A stretch of 64,000 nucleotides of DNA from Gigaspora rosea (Eukaryota; Glomeromycota; Glomeromycetes; Diversisporales; Gigasporaceae), in contig QKWP01000787.1 of assembly GCA_003550325.1 (NCBI GenBank), positions 146,189 through 210,188 of the forward strand. Direction: 5' to 3'. Of this stretch, positions 34,475 to 45,359 are shown piece by piece. Made by a program: the position numbers and the translations under genes. The notes under the pieces were generated by a model. It worked only from the letters and a program-made list of their open reading frames with translations, did no database searches and had not been told where the DNA came from. Each line of letters opens with the position of its first letter. The first letter of the stretch is position 1.

Positions 34475-35800
34475 ATGTTAAAATTTAATCATTTTTATAG
34501 CTATTACAAAAATTTGAACTAATTTAATGAGATAGTTGTTAAGAAATTAATGCTTGAAGTCGTTTTAAAGTGCATGTTAAAAAAATTGACTGCATTACTA
34601 GGTTTTTCTAATTTTAATGGATAGGATTTACCTGTACTAGATCTATTATATTGTACTAGATTTAGTATATGATTAAACTTAATTATCTATTAATTTTTAA
34701 AATTAACTACTTAATTAAATATTTTTAATAATATTTTAACTTATAGGCTACTTGTTTTAAAAAACTCATAGCTTTACATAGCTTTTTAAATTTTATATAT
34801 ATATTTTTTAAATTTGCATTTGCTAGTTTAGCCTAGTTTTTAGCATATTTACTAGTAATTTTACAAAATATTTTTGATTATAAAAAATTTTTTTACTAAA
34901 TAGATTTATTTAAACTATTAATAAAATTATAAATATAAGTTTGTTAGTTTTAATTATAAAATTTTATTTAAGATTAGATTAATATATAAGAAGTAATCTA
35001 AATTTGAAATTTTGCTAGTAAATACTATATCACTAATATCTTCAATTTATATATAAAAATTAGATGTAATTTTTTTAAAATTTAAAGTAATATAACTTGA
35101 GATATACTAATTTAGTATTAAAAGAAATTTTGTAATTGAAATTAGATAATAAATTTTATAAATTTGATTAACAATTTAGAAAATTTAATTAGCAAAAATC
35201 TTTTTAAACTCTAGTTAAACTCATATGGCTTACTATGTAAAGTAATAATTTGTAAAAATTTTTAAAAAAAGCTTATAATATAAATAATAATTATAATAAT
35301 ATAACTAATAATAATATTTTTTTTATAACAAGCCTATACAATTTTTTATTTATTAACTTTTAATTTACCAAATGTATTAATAAATTATAATTATAATTGA
35401 CTTTACAAATATACAAAATCTAGTACATTGGAAATCACAAAAAATACAATACATAAAAAAATTTTTTTATAAAAATTTTATTATTAATTTAAAAAAATAC
35501 TGCTAAACCATTTTTGAATACTTAATAGATTTTTGTATACAAAAAAATTAAACTATTAATTTTTTTAAATTTTTAATACATTTTTTAAAACGTACTAAAT
35601 TCAGTACAAAAGGGTAAATCCAATCCATTAATAGAGAATTTAAATTAATTTCTATATTAAAATTAGTAAAACCTAGTCATGCAGCCAATTTTTTTAACAT
35701 GCATTTTAAAATGACTTCAAACATTAATTTTCAACAACTATTTCATCAAATTAGCTCAATTTTTTGTAATAGTTATAAAATAATTAAATTTTAATATACT
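34475..35800. mobile_element. 1.3-kb element with ~210-bp inverted ends
   Basis: 34475-34680 and 35590-35800 are inverse copies sharing TTAATGCTTGAAGTC, AAAAAAATTGACTGCAT, GACTAGGTTTT and GTACTAGATTTAGTA-type phrases. Between them is 900 bp of very AT-rich DNA with no ORF. The target duplication was not identified. Confidence 0.55.
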
Positions 35801-36639
35801 AAATATTTAGAATTTTTGAATACAATTCTAATTTTGTATTTATTTTAATTAAATTTAATTAATTTGGTCAAAAATTGCTCAAAATTTTAGCTCTTGTCTA
35901 ACTTTTGTTGTAGTGATTAAAACATTATAAAAAAAATTAGTGATTAGCATTTCTTGTATATTATTTACTGAATAAGTTTCAAGATCATAGCTTTTAAATT
36001 TAAAAAGTTACAAGAGGGCTATTTATGATTTTGACTGTATAAAATATTAATGCAATTATTGGTATCTTTACTTGTTAATTTTGTTATTATATATTTTGAT
36101 AACAATCTCCAAATGCATTTAATAAATACAGAATAAGTAATAAAAATTGCCAAATTGATGTTTTGTTTTACTATTTTGTGCATTTGTAAAAATTTTTTAT
36201 ATATTAACTAAGTTTTGCTTTTATCAATGCAAAATTTTCAGGTTTTGTTTAATAACTTTAGATGGATAATAGTTGGTAGGGTTCCAAACTTTTTGGCCCA
36301 TTTTCTTTTTGCTATATTTAATTAATATTTTAGAAACTGATCTTTTTAAGCTGCTTTTAATGATTATTGAAATTGCAAAAGAGTAACTTTTCTACAGACT
36401 TCTAGATAAAATTTGTGATCCTAATATTGGTTTTTGAGTTATCTAAATTCTAAAATCAAACAAAACAGGTCAACTGGGTAACCGTGACCTGTCTTTTTCC
36501 ATTTTTATAGATTAGATAGCTCGAAGATAATAGAAAAACCTGAGGACATTTGTGGTAATCTATATAGAATTATTATTTAAGGAGAAAATTGAAAAGGCCA
36601 GAATTTTCAAAATCTTGACCAAATATGGATGCAAAACCG
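35801..36639. other. AT-rich spacer, no gene recognised
   Basis: Nothing supported beyond short ORFs. A GTCA/TGAC palindrome (CAGGTCAACTGGGTAACC.TGACCTG) lies near 36466-36493. Confidence 0.35.
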
Positions 36640-36965
36640 GGTCACCCATTTTATTTATTTGTGAGGGTAATACAAACCAAAAAAGGAAATCCAAATCCAA
36701 TTTTGTAAATAAACTAAGTGCGTGAGATAAAAATTTAGGGTTAGGGCCTTAACGTTAGAGGCTATAGGGTTATAGTGATGCTTAGTATAAGTAAAATTTC
36801 ATTCCCATCATTTTTAATTAGTGCACCAAGATCGATTTAAACATTAGTTTTTGCTTTTACGCGTGTTCGAATTCTTCGTCGGGGCGATTGGCTATTTCCT
36901 CTCCAGGAGCTTGTATTACCCGCGCAAATAAGTGGATCCCGGATCACCCAATTTAGAACCCTAAT
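36640..36965. mobile_element. Telomere-motif MITE, copy 2 (inverted)
   Basis: The left border GGGTCACCCATTTTATTTAT and AATACAAACCAAAAAAGGAA mirrors the right part TTGTATTACCCGCGCAAATA and GGATCACCC. It contains TTTAGGGTTAGGGCC at 36740-36755. The ORF reported on the minus strand (36837-37097) is a shadow across its right end. Confidence 0.6.
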
Positions 36966-37118
36966 CCGGGTTACAGTAATTTGAAAAAAAGGATAATATT
37001 CAATCATTTTTTTAATAAGTAGAATTTTAATTTTAATTTTTATTGTGTAGTTATGATATTGATGTTTGCAAAATTTTGAATAAATATGATTACCCATTTA
37101 ACCATCGTGAAGAATTAT

Positions 37119-37398
37119 TGTTGTGGCTGAAGCTGGTATTACGATCGGTTGGGAGAGCTTGATGCAATTGTGCCGGTTTAGTTCGATCGTTAACTACTTG
37201 TCTCCTCTCCTAAGCAGAAACTAAACCTTTATATTTATTTGAATTCTTATGGGGCTTTAATCCTTCGATTGGGAGATTTAATCTGTCGTTTGGAGATTTA
37301 ATCTGTCGATTGGGGATTTAATATGTCGATTGGGGATTTAATTACCCATTTGGAGACGATCACCCATTTGGAGATTCGATCTCCCGACCAAGCCACAA
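37119..37398. mobile_element. Short inverted-end element with 22-bp minisatellite
   Basis: GTTGTGGCT at 37119 is mirrored by AGCCACAAC at 37390-37398. Inside, GGGAGATTTAATCTGTCG-type units repeat about five times (37270-37345). The sequence is distinctly less AT-rich than its surroundings. Confidence 0.5.
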
Positions 37399-37477
37399 CT
37401 CGCCAAAATAAGAAATATATAACGAAAAAATATAACACTAACTAAAATTAAAAAATTGAGCATAACACTGGAAACGG

Positions 37478-37668
37478 CTGAAGCTGGAAATTTTAATTTT
37501 TTTAATATGAAATTTTCAAAATTTTTTGGGTCTTTTGTTAGAGGGGTTTTTTTTGTAGAGTTAGGTTAGGTTTAGGGTTAGGTTTAATAATAAAAGAGTA
37601 TAAGTGGATTTTGGTAGGGCTTATATTTTTAAATCAAGGACCCTAATTTCATTTCCAGCTTCAGCCGC
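37478..37668. mobile_element. ~190-bp MITE with CGGCTGAAGCTGGAAAT ends
   Basis: CGGCTGAAGCTGGAAAT at 37478 and its exact inverse ATTTCCAGCTTCAGCCG near 37652-37668. The interior holds GGTTAGGTTTAGGGTTAGGT (37562-37582), another telomere-like stretch. GGCTGAAGCTGG also starts the adjacent 37119 element, so the two are related. It lies about 350 bp upstream of the Sel1-kinase start and could influence its promoter (inference). Confidence 0.6.
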
Positions 37669-38013
37669 GATAATTATTATAATAATTAAAATAATCAGTT
37701 TTATACAGTCTGAAAAACATAAAATTTTGGTTTCACTTGCTTCAATGCCGCGGCGCCTGATATTGAATTTCCTTATTGTTACATGCTTGAACACTACATT
37801 GAATTAGTCGTTCACATGAATTTCCTCCTACCATATCAGGTAACTTGTATTAGGTTACGTACATACGTAACTGGTAAGAATCTAGTAAGACAGAATCTAG
37901 TGTGACAGCAACTATATATTAACTTTAGTTATCGTTCTAAACTTTTCAAAGGCTCTAATATAAAATTAAATCGGTTATCCGCATATTTTTATTTGGACAT
38001 TTGTCATGGCAAA
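37669..38013 (+). promoter_or_regulatory. Upstream region of the Sel1-kinase locus
   Basis: About 345 bp between the MITE and the first in-frame ATG. It contains CCGCGGCGCC (37749-37758), unusually G+C-rich here, and TTAGGTTACGTACATACGTAAC near 37852. No clear TATA box or upstream exon can be fixed. The reading frame is open from 37993, so an upstream exon spliced into it is possible. Confidence 0.3.
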
Positions 38014-41000
38014 ATGATTGAGTTTGAAAATTCTGCTGAAAGTGATAATTCAAATTGGAAAAATAGTCTTGGATGGCTTTGCGAAAATGACATAGGCACT
38101 GATAAGGATAAAAAAAAGGCATTGGAATGGTACTTGAAATCTGCTGAAGGTGGCAATTCGAAAGGGCAAAATAGTCTTGGATGGCGTTACGAAAATGGCA
38201 TAGGTACAGATAAGGATGAAAAAAAGGCATTTGAGTGGTACTTGAAATCCGCTGAAGGAGGCAATTCTAAAGGGCAAAATAATCTTGGATGGTGTTATCA
38301 ACATGGCATAGGCACAGTTAAGGATGATAAAAAGGCATTTAAGTGGTATTTGAAGTCTGCTGAAGGCGGCAATCCGAAAGGACAAGATGTTCTTGGATGG
38401 TGTTATCGACATGGAATAGGCACAAATAAGGATGAAAAAAAGGCATTTGAGTGGTATTTGGAATCTGCTGAAAGTGGCAATTCAAATGGACAATATAACC
38501 TTGGTGTCTGCTACAGCAATGGCATAGGCACAGATAGGGATGAAAAAAAAGCATTTGAGTGGTATTTGAAATCTGCTGAACGTGGCAATTCAAAAGGACA
38601 AAATAATCTTGGATGGTGTTATCAACATGGCATAGGCACAGTTAAGGATGAAAAAAAAGGCAATTGAATGTTATTTGAAATCTGCTGAAGGTGGCGATTC
38701 GGGTGGACAAATTAATCTTGGATTCTGCTATGACGAAGGCATAGGCACAAATAAGGATGCAAAAAAGGCATTTGAGTGGTATTTGGAATCTGCTAAAGGT
38801 GGCAATTCGAATGGACAAGGTAATCTTGGATTGTGTTATCAACATAGCATAGGCACATATAAAAATGAAAGAAAGGCATTTGAGTGGTATTTGAAATCTG
38901 CTGAAGGTGCCAATTTGGAAGGGCAAAATAATCTTGGATGGTGTTATCAACATGGCATAGGCACAGTTGAGGATGAAAAAAAGGCATTTGAATGGTATTT
39001 GAAATCTGCCGAAGGTGGCAATTCGAAAGGACAATATAACCTTGGATGGTGTTATCAACATGGCACAGATAAGGATGGAAAAAAGGCATTTGAGTGGTAT
39101 TTGAAATCTGCTGAAGGTGGCAATTCGAAAGGTCAAAATAATCTTGGATGGTGTTATCAACATGGCATAGGCACAGATAAGGATGAAAAAAGGCAATTGA
39201 ATGGTATTTGAAATCTGCTGAAGGTGGCAATTCGGGTGGACAAAATAATCTTGGATTCTGCTATGACGAAGGCATAGGCACATATAAAGATAAAAGAAAG
39301 GCATTTGAGTGGTATTTGAAATCTGCTGAAAGTGGCAATTCAAAAGGGCAAAATAATCTTGGATGGCGTTATCAACATGGCATAGGCATAGTTAAGGATG
39401 AAAAAAAGGCATTTGAGTGGTATTTGAAATCCGCTGAAGGAGGCAATTCGAATGGACAAAATAATCTTGGATGGTGTTATCAACATGGCATAAGGATGAA
39501 AAAGAGGCAATTGAGTGGTATTTGAAATCTGCTGAGAGTGGTAATTCGAATGGACAATATAATCTTGGATTTTGCTATAGAAATGGTATAGGCACAGATA
39601 AGGATGAAAAAAAGTCATTTGAATGGTATTCGGAATTTGCCAAAAGCGAAAATCCTGAGGGGCAATATGAAGCTGGAATGCAGAATCGAAATGATAGCAG
39701 AACATTACCTGACCATGAAAAAACTATTGAATGGTTGCAAAGGGCAAAAAGAAATATATATCCAAAAACAATTGGCGATAAACATCATGATATTGATGAT
39801 GATTTTCTAAATAACCTATTGAACGAAAATAAATTAATAGCATGGATTCCATTTAAAGAATTAAAATTTATAAAGAACATTGGAAAGGGTAGGTTTGCAA
39901 CTGTGTATACTGCTACGTGGGAATATTCAGTCACAGATCATAAAAGTGGAATTTATATACAAACAGATATTGTTGCAGTTAAATTATTTCATGGATCAAA
40001 AAATAACTGTAAAGAACTTATAAAAGAGGTAAATATTGGATAGTTTTATTAGTTTTAACAATTATTATAATTCATTACATTATAATTCAATTATTAATTG
40101 AAAATTTGTAAATTTAAGAGTTAAAAGCATATTCACTTATTGGATCTAAGAATCCTACATTTTTACGATATTATGGAATATCGAAAAATGAAGACACGAG
40201 AGAATATATTTTAGTTATGCAATATGCTAAAATGGGATCTTTACGTCAAAATCTTCATAAAATCGCACAAATGAAATGGGAAAAAAAGTTAGAATTATTA
40301 ATATATATTACGGTCGATCTTGAAATAATTCACTCGCATAATTTTATTCATCGTGATTTACATAGCGGAAATATATTTCAAAATCATTTATATAATGCAT
40401 ATATTGGTGATTTAGGTTTTGCTACTGCTATTAATAAAACTTTAGAATCAGAATCTAGAGGAGCCCATGGAGCTTTGGCATATATGGCTCCTGAAATTTT
40501 GCGAGGAGACATATTCACCAAAGCATCAGATATTTATTCTCTTGGAATGATTATGTGGGAAATTTCTTCAGGATGTGTTGTATTTTCTGAATGTAAATAT
40601 GATAGTTTAAGTCTAGCTATAGAAATTTGTGAAGGTTTAAGACCAGATATTCTTAAAAGTACGCCACTATGTTATGCTGAACTTTTAAAAAGATGCTGGA
40701 ATGATGATCAAGAAAAACGAGCAACAGCCTTAGAAATTCATGAAACTATTTTAAATTGGAAAAATAATAATGAAATCTTGGTTGGATTTTTAAAATCTGA
40801 TGATGAAATGATAATAGAATATAAAGCCTTTGATATTGATTGTGATAATTCAATTTATAGCGGTAAATTTTCTAGTTATGTTCATCCGCACATACATAGA
40901 AATGAAGTTATTTCAAATAACAAGTCATTAAGCACTGATCAAAATAATGCAGATGCACTGAGAGCTCGAGGAAAAGTATACTTTGAATTGGGAAAATATA

Positions 41001-44000
41001 AAGAATCTCTTATAGATTTAAACAGGTCACTAGACATTGATCCAAATAATGTGGACGCACTAGAAGTTCGAAGCAAAAGTTTGCACGCGATGGAAGATAT
41101 TGGCTCAAAAGAAATGATGGGTGTATTAGGAAATATACTTAAATCTGCATTGAATGAAGGTTCGTTTTCATCAACTGCGCAAGTGACAAAATCTATTCAG
41201 CAGAAATTACTTAATGATAAAACACTTAAGCAGAATCAAAAGAAATACTTAATTGATTATCTCCAAAAAATTGATGATGAAGTTAGTGTTCATAGGCAAA
41301 ATGGTGAAAAACGTCAGTGTGAAATATGTAAACATTCAACTCATGCTAAAAGGTACTGTGAGCATTGTATTCGTAATTATTTACGACAGCATTTCAAAGA
41401 TTGGACTTCCGGAAACGCTATGATAGATAAAATAATTCAAGATTGTCAGCAACAAACGCAACAACCACATAGAGTAATTGAATGGATACCTTTTGTCAAT
41501 TTTAAATCTGTTCAACGCTTAACCGAAAATTCTGTATATACGGCATTTTGGAATAATGGATCCTTTGCTAATTGGAATATTGAAAAGCAATTGTTGGAAA
41601 GACACGGTGGTCATCCAGTCACTCTTAAAAAGATTAAAAGATTCTAATAATAATAGCAGCAAATGGGTTCGAGAAGTATGTATATTTATTTTACAGTGTT
41701 TTACATATATAATTATTAAAAAGTTTTTCTGCAATTTTTTTTTGTAGATCAAATCGCATTTCTTTAATTGACAATACTCGACAATACCTTATACAATGTT
41801 TTGGAATAACTAAGAACCCTGAGGCACTAAATTTTATGTTAGTTATGGAAAAAATGGACATGGATTTACGATCATTTTTAAAAGATAATAATCATATAAT
41901 TACTTGGGAACAGAAATTGAAATATGTAGAAATAATATCATTATCATTAATTGTTATTCATAAAGCAGGATATTTACATAGAGATTTACATCCTGGTCAT
42001 ATTTTGATTCAGTTATTTAACAATCGCGTAATTAGTATGAAGATTAGTGGCTTGACATTTTGTGGACCAATAAATGAGCCTTTTGATGATATTCAGAGCA
42101 TAAACCCTTATATTGCACCAGAAGTATTGCGAAATCAACAATATACATATAAGACAGATATTTATTGCATGGGCATGATAATGTGGGAAATCTCAGCTGG
42201 AATGCCACCATTTAATAATCAAGATAATATAAATCTTAAAACTGCTATTCTCGAAGGAATAAGACCAGTGAGTGTAAAAGGAACACCATCAGAATATGAA
42301 AAATTGATGAAAGAATGTTGGGATGCAAATCTAGAAAATAGGCCTAATGCAGAGACTCTATATAAAGAAGTATCGAAACTAAGAATAGGTAATTTAATAT
42401 TTACTTTATGCAATAATTATGCAAAAACTTGTTTATTAAACATTTAGTCTAAAATTTTTATTCGCATTTTATACTAAAAATTTATAGAATTTATCAAAAA
42501 GTCGTCTGTAGAATCTTCTCTGAATGATAACAAACTTGCTAGTCTTGTAGGAACTTCTACACACCCGAGTGAAGGTAAATTCATAAATTTACATATTGTT
42601 ATGAAACGATGTCAATAGTTTTTTACATTTAACTTTGTGCACCTTTTAAAACTTGAATTATATTTTAAATAGATAAAAGATATGTAACACAAAAATATAA
42701 CTTTACACCTGAAGGTATATAAAAAGAACTTTGCATTATACGCATTTTTTGAATAAATAGACCAAATTCATCCTTAAATACTTTTTTTTTTTTTTTTAGA
42801 TATATTGAAGCTGGAAAATGAACAAAAAATTGATATAAATGATGATAAATATGCATTTAAGAGAAATTTTAATTATGGAAAATGTACAGATTGCAATCGC
42901 TTCAAGACTTCAAAAGCTTGGTGCCAATCATGTGATCCTTGGAAAGTGACTAAAGGATGGACAAGTGGGAATAAAGATATTGATAGTTGCATTAAAGAAT
43001 TTCAATATGATGCTACAAAGTATGAGAAGCTAATTGAATGGATCCCTTTCGATAGGTTGGATAATATTCAAGAAGTAGGAAAGGGAGGATTCGGATATGT
43101 ATTTTCAGCAACCTGGTTAGATGGTAAACGAAGAGCTATTTATGATGGAGAGAAATATATACAGTCACGTACGAAACCAGATATAGTCGCTCTTAAAACT
43201 TTATCCGATGATTCCGCTGAATTTTTACAAAATGTAGGTCAATTAATTTTTGATTGATTTTGTATATCTAATAATATATAGTATTTACACGAATTGTTTA
43301 TTTAATAAGTTTAAAAATCATATGAAATGTACATTGACGAGCAGTAGACTTGAGATATATGGACTAACTCAAAATATAGCTACAAACCAATATTTAATGG
43401 TTTTTCAATATGTAAATAGTGGAAACCTTCGTCATTATTTGAGATTAAATTTTAAACAACTTACATGGAAAGATAAATTATTACGACTAACAGACATAGC
43501 AAAAGACTTAATTCAAATCCATGAAGCAGGATATATTCATTGTGATTTTCACAGTGGTAATATTTTGCAACATAAAGAGGAATTATGGCTTGAAAAAATA
43601 ATAAAGTCATATATTGCAGATCTGGGATTGTCACAAAATAATAAAGAATCTACATTAAAAAAAGGAGTTCTGCCTTATATTGCTCCTGAAATTTTGTTAG
43701 GCCGAAAATATACTCAAGCAGCTGACATTTATGGGTTTGGAGTTGTTATGGCAGAAATAACCACAGGGGTTCCACCATTTGATGGTTATTTGTTTGATAA
43801 TGATTTGGCGATAAAAATTTGTTGCGGATTAAGACCAAAACTTGCTCTAGGAACACCTGATTGTTATATCAAATTAGCGGAATCATGCATGGATTCAGAT
43901 CCTCAAAAACGGCCTACAGCGACAATGCTTTTTGATGAATTTTCAAAATGGTATGGGTTTATAAGTGAATCGGGTAAATTAAATGAGAAATCAGAAATAA

Positions 44001-44266
44001 GTAATAAATTTTGGGAAGCAGATTATATAATTCAACAACTACCAATAACAACGCAACAGAATTTAGATAGTGTATATACAAGCCAGTTTGTTGATGTTAA
44101 TGCAATTTCTCAACGATTCAGCGAAGAAGTTAAGTCGGGTAATATAACTGGTAAATATGTATTCTGAAATATTTTATCCTGTATTTAATTTATATTTAAG
44201 GTCTAATTTATAATATTCGTTTATACTCTAGATTCAGAGCTTATTAACCTATATGTCAAGTCATAA
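38014..44266 (+). CDS. Sel1-repeat / TPR triple-kinase fusion locus (disrupted)
   Basis: One locus joins, in order: about 16 Sel1 repeats, kinase 1, a TPR segment, a Cys motif with pseudokinase 2, and a Cys motif with kinase 3, ending TAA at 44264. The kinase-1 C-lobe, TPR and pseudokinase-2 N-lobe share one uninterrupted frame (40217-41635), so these parts are physically fused. Pseudokinase 2 and kinase 3 are linked by introns with matching phase. Inferred introns (all GT...AG) are 40029-40120, 41676-41747, 42389-42487, 42575-42799, 43234-43309 and 44139-44231. I take the ATG at 38014 (MIEFENSAESDNS) as start. Frame breaks: an 8-A run at 38651, a 6-A run at 39186, a 10-bp loss at about 39490, an extra base at about 41636, and an extra base at about 41760. 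It is either a decaying gene, an assembly with indel errors, or two or three genes. Sel1/TPR kinases of this kind are thought to act in signalling scaffolds. Confidence 0.6.
38041..39705 (+). repeat. Sel1-like repeat array, 108-bp tandem unit
   Basis: About 16 repeats of 36 residues, consensus NSKGQNNLGWCYQHGIGT then DKDEKKAFEWYLKSAEGG. This is the Sel1 (SLR) pattern of two helices per repeat forming a solenoid for protein binding. DNA units are also nearly identical (108-bp period), so they evolve by tandem duplication or conversion. One repeat (near 39050) lacks two codons; the 14th has lost ten bases between two ATA triplets. Reading frame moves 1 to 2 to 1 to 0 across the array. The last repeat (NPEGQYEAGMQNRND) is divergent and leads into the linker before kinase 1. 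Several antisense ORFs here are shadows. Confidence 0.85.
39840..40770 (+). CDS. Kinase 1 module (predicted active)
   Basis: A protein-kinase domain in two exons separated by an intron at 40029-40120. Visible motifs: IAWIPFKELKFI lead-in, Gly loop IGKGRFATVY (39879-39908), VAVK lysine (39981-39983), HRDLHSGN with catalytic Asp at 40355-40357, DLG in place of DFG (40409-40417), and MAPEIL (about 40484-40500). The intron sits just before the helix-C segment LKAYSLIGSKNP. The IAWIPF lead-in, HRDLHSGN and DLGF are typical of the expanded tyrosine-kinase-like kinases of arbuscular mycorrhizal fungi. All residues needed for catalysis are present. Unlike modules 2 and 3 it lacks the Cys-pair N-terminal segment and instead follows the Sel1 array. 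Confidence 0.85.
40940..41100 (+). CDS. TPR segment between kinase 1 and module 2
   Basis: Residues NADALRARGKVYFELGKYKE then SLIDLNRSLDIDPNNVDAL form one full tetratricopeptide repeat (YFELGKYKESLIDLNRSLDIDP) with flanking half repeats. TPRs bind peptides, and Sel1 repeats are structural relatives, so the protein brackets kinase 1 with two related solenoid types. A roughly 75-residue linker (MMGVLGNILKSALNEG) leads to the next Cys motif. Confidence 0.75.
41310..42388 (+). CDS. Pseudokinase module 2 with Cys-pair N-terminus
   Basis: It starts with CEICKHSTHAKRYCEHC (a CxxC/CxxC zinc-ribbon-like pair), FKDWTSGNAMIDKII and IEWIPF, the usual lead-in of glomeromycete kinases. Catalytic features are eroded: the Gly loop reads LTENSVYTAF with no glycines, HRDLHPGH has His for the catalytic Asn (41998-42000), and the DFG site is SGL (42046-42054). 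The VTLK lysine and HRD Asp (41983-41985) remain, as does APEVL. It is therefore a likely pseudokinase. The frame breaks at about 41636 and again at about 41760, either side of the intron 41676-41747; each looks like one extra base. Confidence 0.7.
42488..44266 (+). CDS. Kinase 3 module
   Basis: A linker exon (42488-42574) joins module 2 to exon 42800-43233, which carries CTDCNRFKTSKAWCQSC, WTSGNKDID, IEWIPFDRL and Gly loop VGKGGFGYVF (about 43075-43104) with lysine in VALK. After an intron (43234-43309) follow HCDFHSGNIL (HRD Arg replaced by Cys, catalytic Asp and Asn kept), ADLGLS, and YIAPEILLG. The C-terminal tail ends in a short last exon (44232-44266) encoding a DSELINLYVK-like end. HCDFH variants are common in this family, so activity is plausible. 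Splice phases agree across all four joins. It could be an independent gene if transcription starts in the 225-bp intron 42575-42799. Confidence 0.8.
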
Positions 44267-44631
44267 TTTTAATTTTTTTATATTGTTACACGAATTAATA
44301 AATAAAAAATAGCCTTAGACAATGTTCATTTTATTTTACATACCCTATGTCGCGAAAAAACGCGCCTTATGTGTTATTTTGAAACAAAAGATCAAAAACT
44401 TGTGCCTATTGTACATATATCAAGGCCGCTAATGCTTATTATGCAAAGTTGGCTTATTTAGGACGCGTTGAACCAAAACATAATGTTTTTAAAGGGAGCA
44501 ATAACGCTTATGGACGTTATTTTGTATTTCAAGAAATTGCATTAAAATAATATGGTGCAAAGTGCCACCAATTTTTATTAGTTACGATGCACTTAACTAT
44601 ATAAACATTAATTAAAATTTTGTGTACATTA
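44267..44631. other. 3' flank of kinase locus with a short unassigned ORF
   Basis: An open frame at 44386-44550 (no ATG at its start) reads KRSKTCAYCTYIKAANAYYA and ends at TAA. It has a CxxC pair and less AT-biased codons than chance ORFs here, but no family is recognised. It may be an exon or relic. The rest holds nothing recognisable. Confidence 0.3.
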
Positions 44632-44998
44632 GGCCACGCAAAGTTAATTTTTCGTTTTACATAGCCTGGTGTTTCAAAATTTCAGTCGGCGGGTCGGGTT
44701 TATTTTTTTTTATTTTTTTATTTTTTTTTTTTTTATACGTGGCCTAAATTAATTCATGTTCAAAGCAAAGTTAATTCTTCGGTTTGCATAACATGGAATC
44801 AGAAAATTTAGATTTTTTTTTATCGGACCTATCAGGTAATTCCGACAAATTAAGGTCATCATCCGGTGACACCGGCGAAAAAAATTAAATGGCAAAAATG
44901 GAATAATTGGCACAATAGGAATTTTTTTTAAAAAAAATTTTTTTTGGAAAAATTGGGTCGGCGGGTTATGCAAAACGAAAAATTAACTTTGTGTGGCC
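44632..44998 (-). mobile_element. PIF/Harbinger-type MITE, copy 2
   Basis: Ends GGCCACGCAAAGTTAATT and inverse, with TTA on both sides (44629-44631, 44999-45001). The interior is in opposite orientation to the copies at 545, 48244 and 49703: it reads TTCTTCGGTTTGCATAACAT then GGAATCAGAAA. The minus-strand ORF over it is a shadow. Confidence 0.75.
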
Positions 44999-45282
44999 TT
45001 ATAATTATCATATAAATTAATGTTTGGCAAACTCATACTGTATCTTACAGGATTTAATTTTTAATAAGCTCATCAAAAACATCAAAAATAAATTTTATCA
45101 TATGAAATTTACGTGTCATAGTGGTTCTATAACAAGGCCACAGGAATAATTTTGTTTAGAAATATTTATTCACTTCTACGACTAAAGACTCCTATAAAAT
45201 GCGTTTAGTTTGAAGACACGAAAAGTTGGAATCATCTTCAAAAGTGCAGTGGCGTAATTAGGTGGTTGGCCTGCATTACCGG
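44999..45282. other. Spacer before the retrotransposon
   Basis: No gene. It ends with the target-site duplication CCGG at 45279-45282. Confidence 0.5.
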
Positions 45283-45359
45283 TGTTACAACATTATTTTT
45301 TTTATTATTTTTTTTACGTTTTTACTATATTTTTATTTTTGATAGTACGTATTGTAGTA
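45283..45359 (+). repeat. 5' LTR, first part
   Basis: The first 77 bp of the 5' LTR, matching 61416-61495 (TTTTTGATAGTACGTATTGT). It is cut by the element at 45360-52971 and resumes at 52974. The junction TA is the duplicated target. Confidence 0.85.

Noticed and set aside
36837-37097. Minus-strand ORF with Arg-rich end
   Set aside because: Spans the edge of a MITE into spacer; no conserved domain.
38050-39705. Long antisense ORFs rich in CLCH, PYLCL and ATFSRF across the Sel1 region
   Set aside because: Exact shadows of the 108-bp sense repeats; the sense frame gives a known domain.
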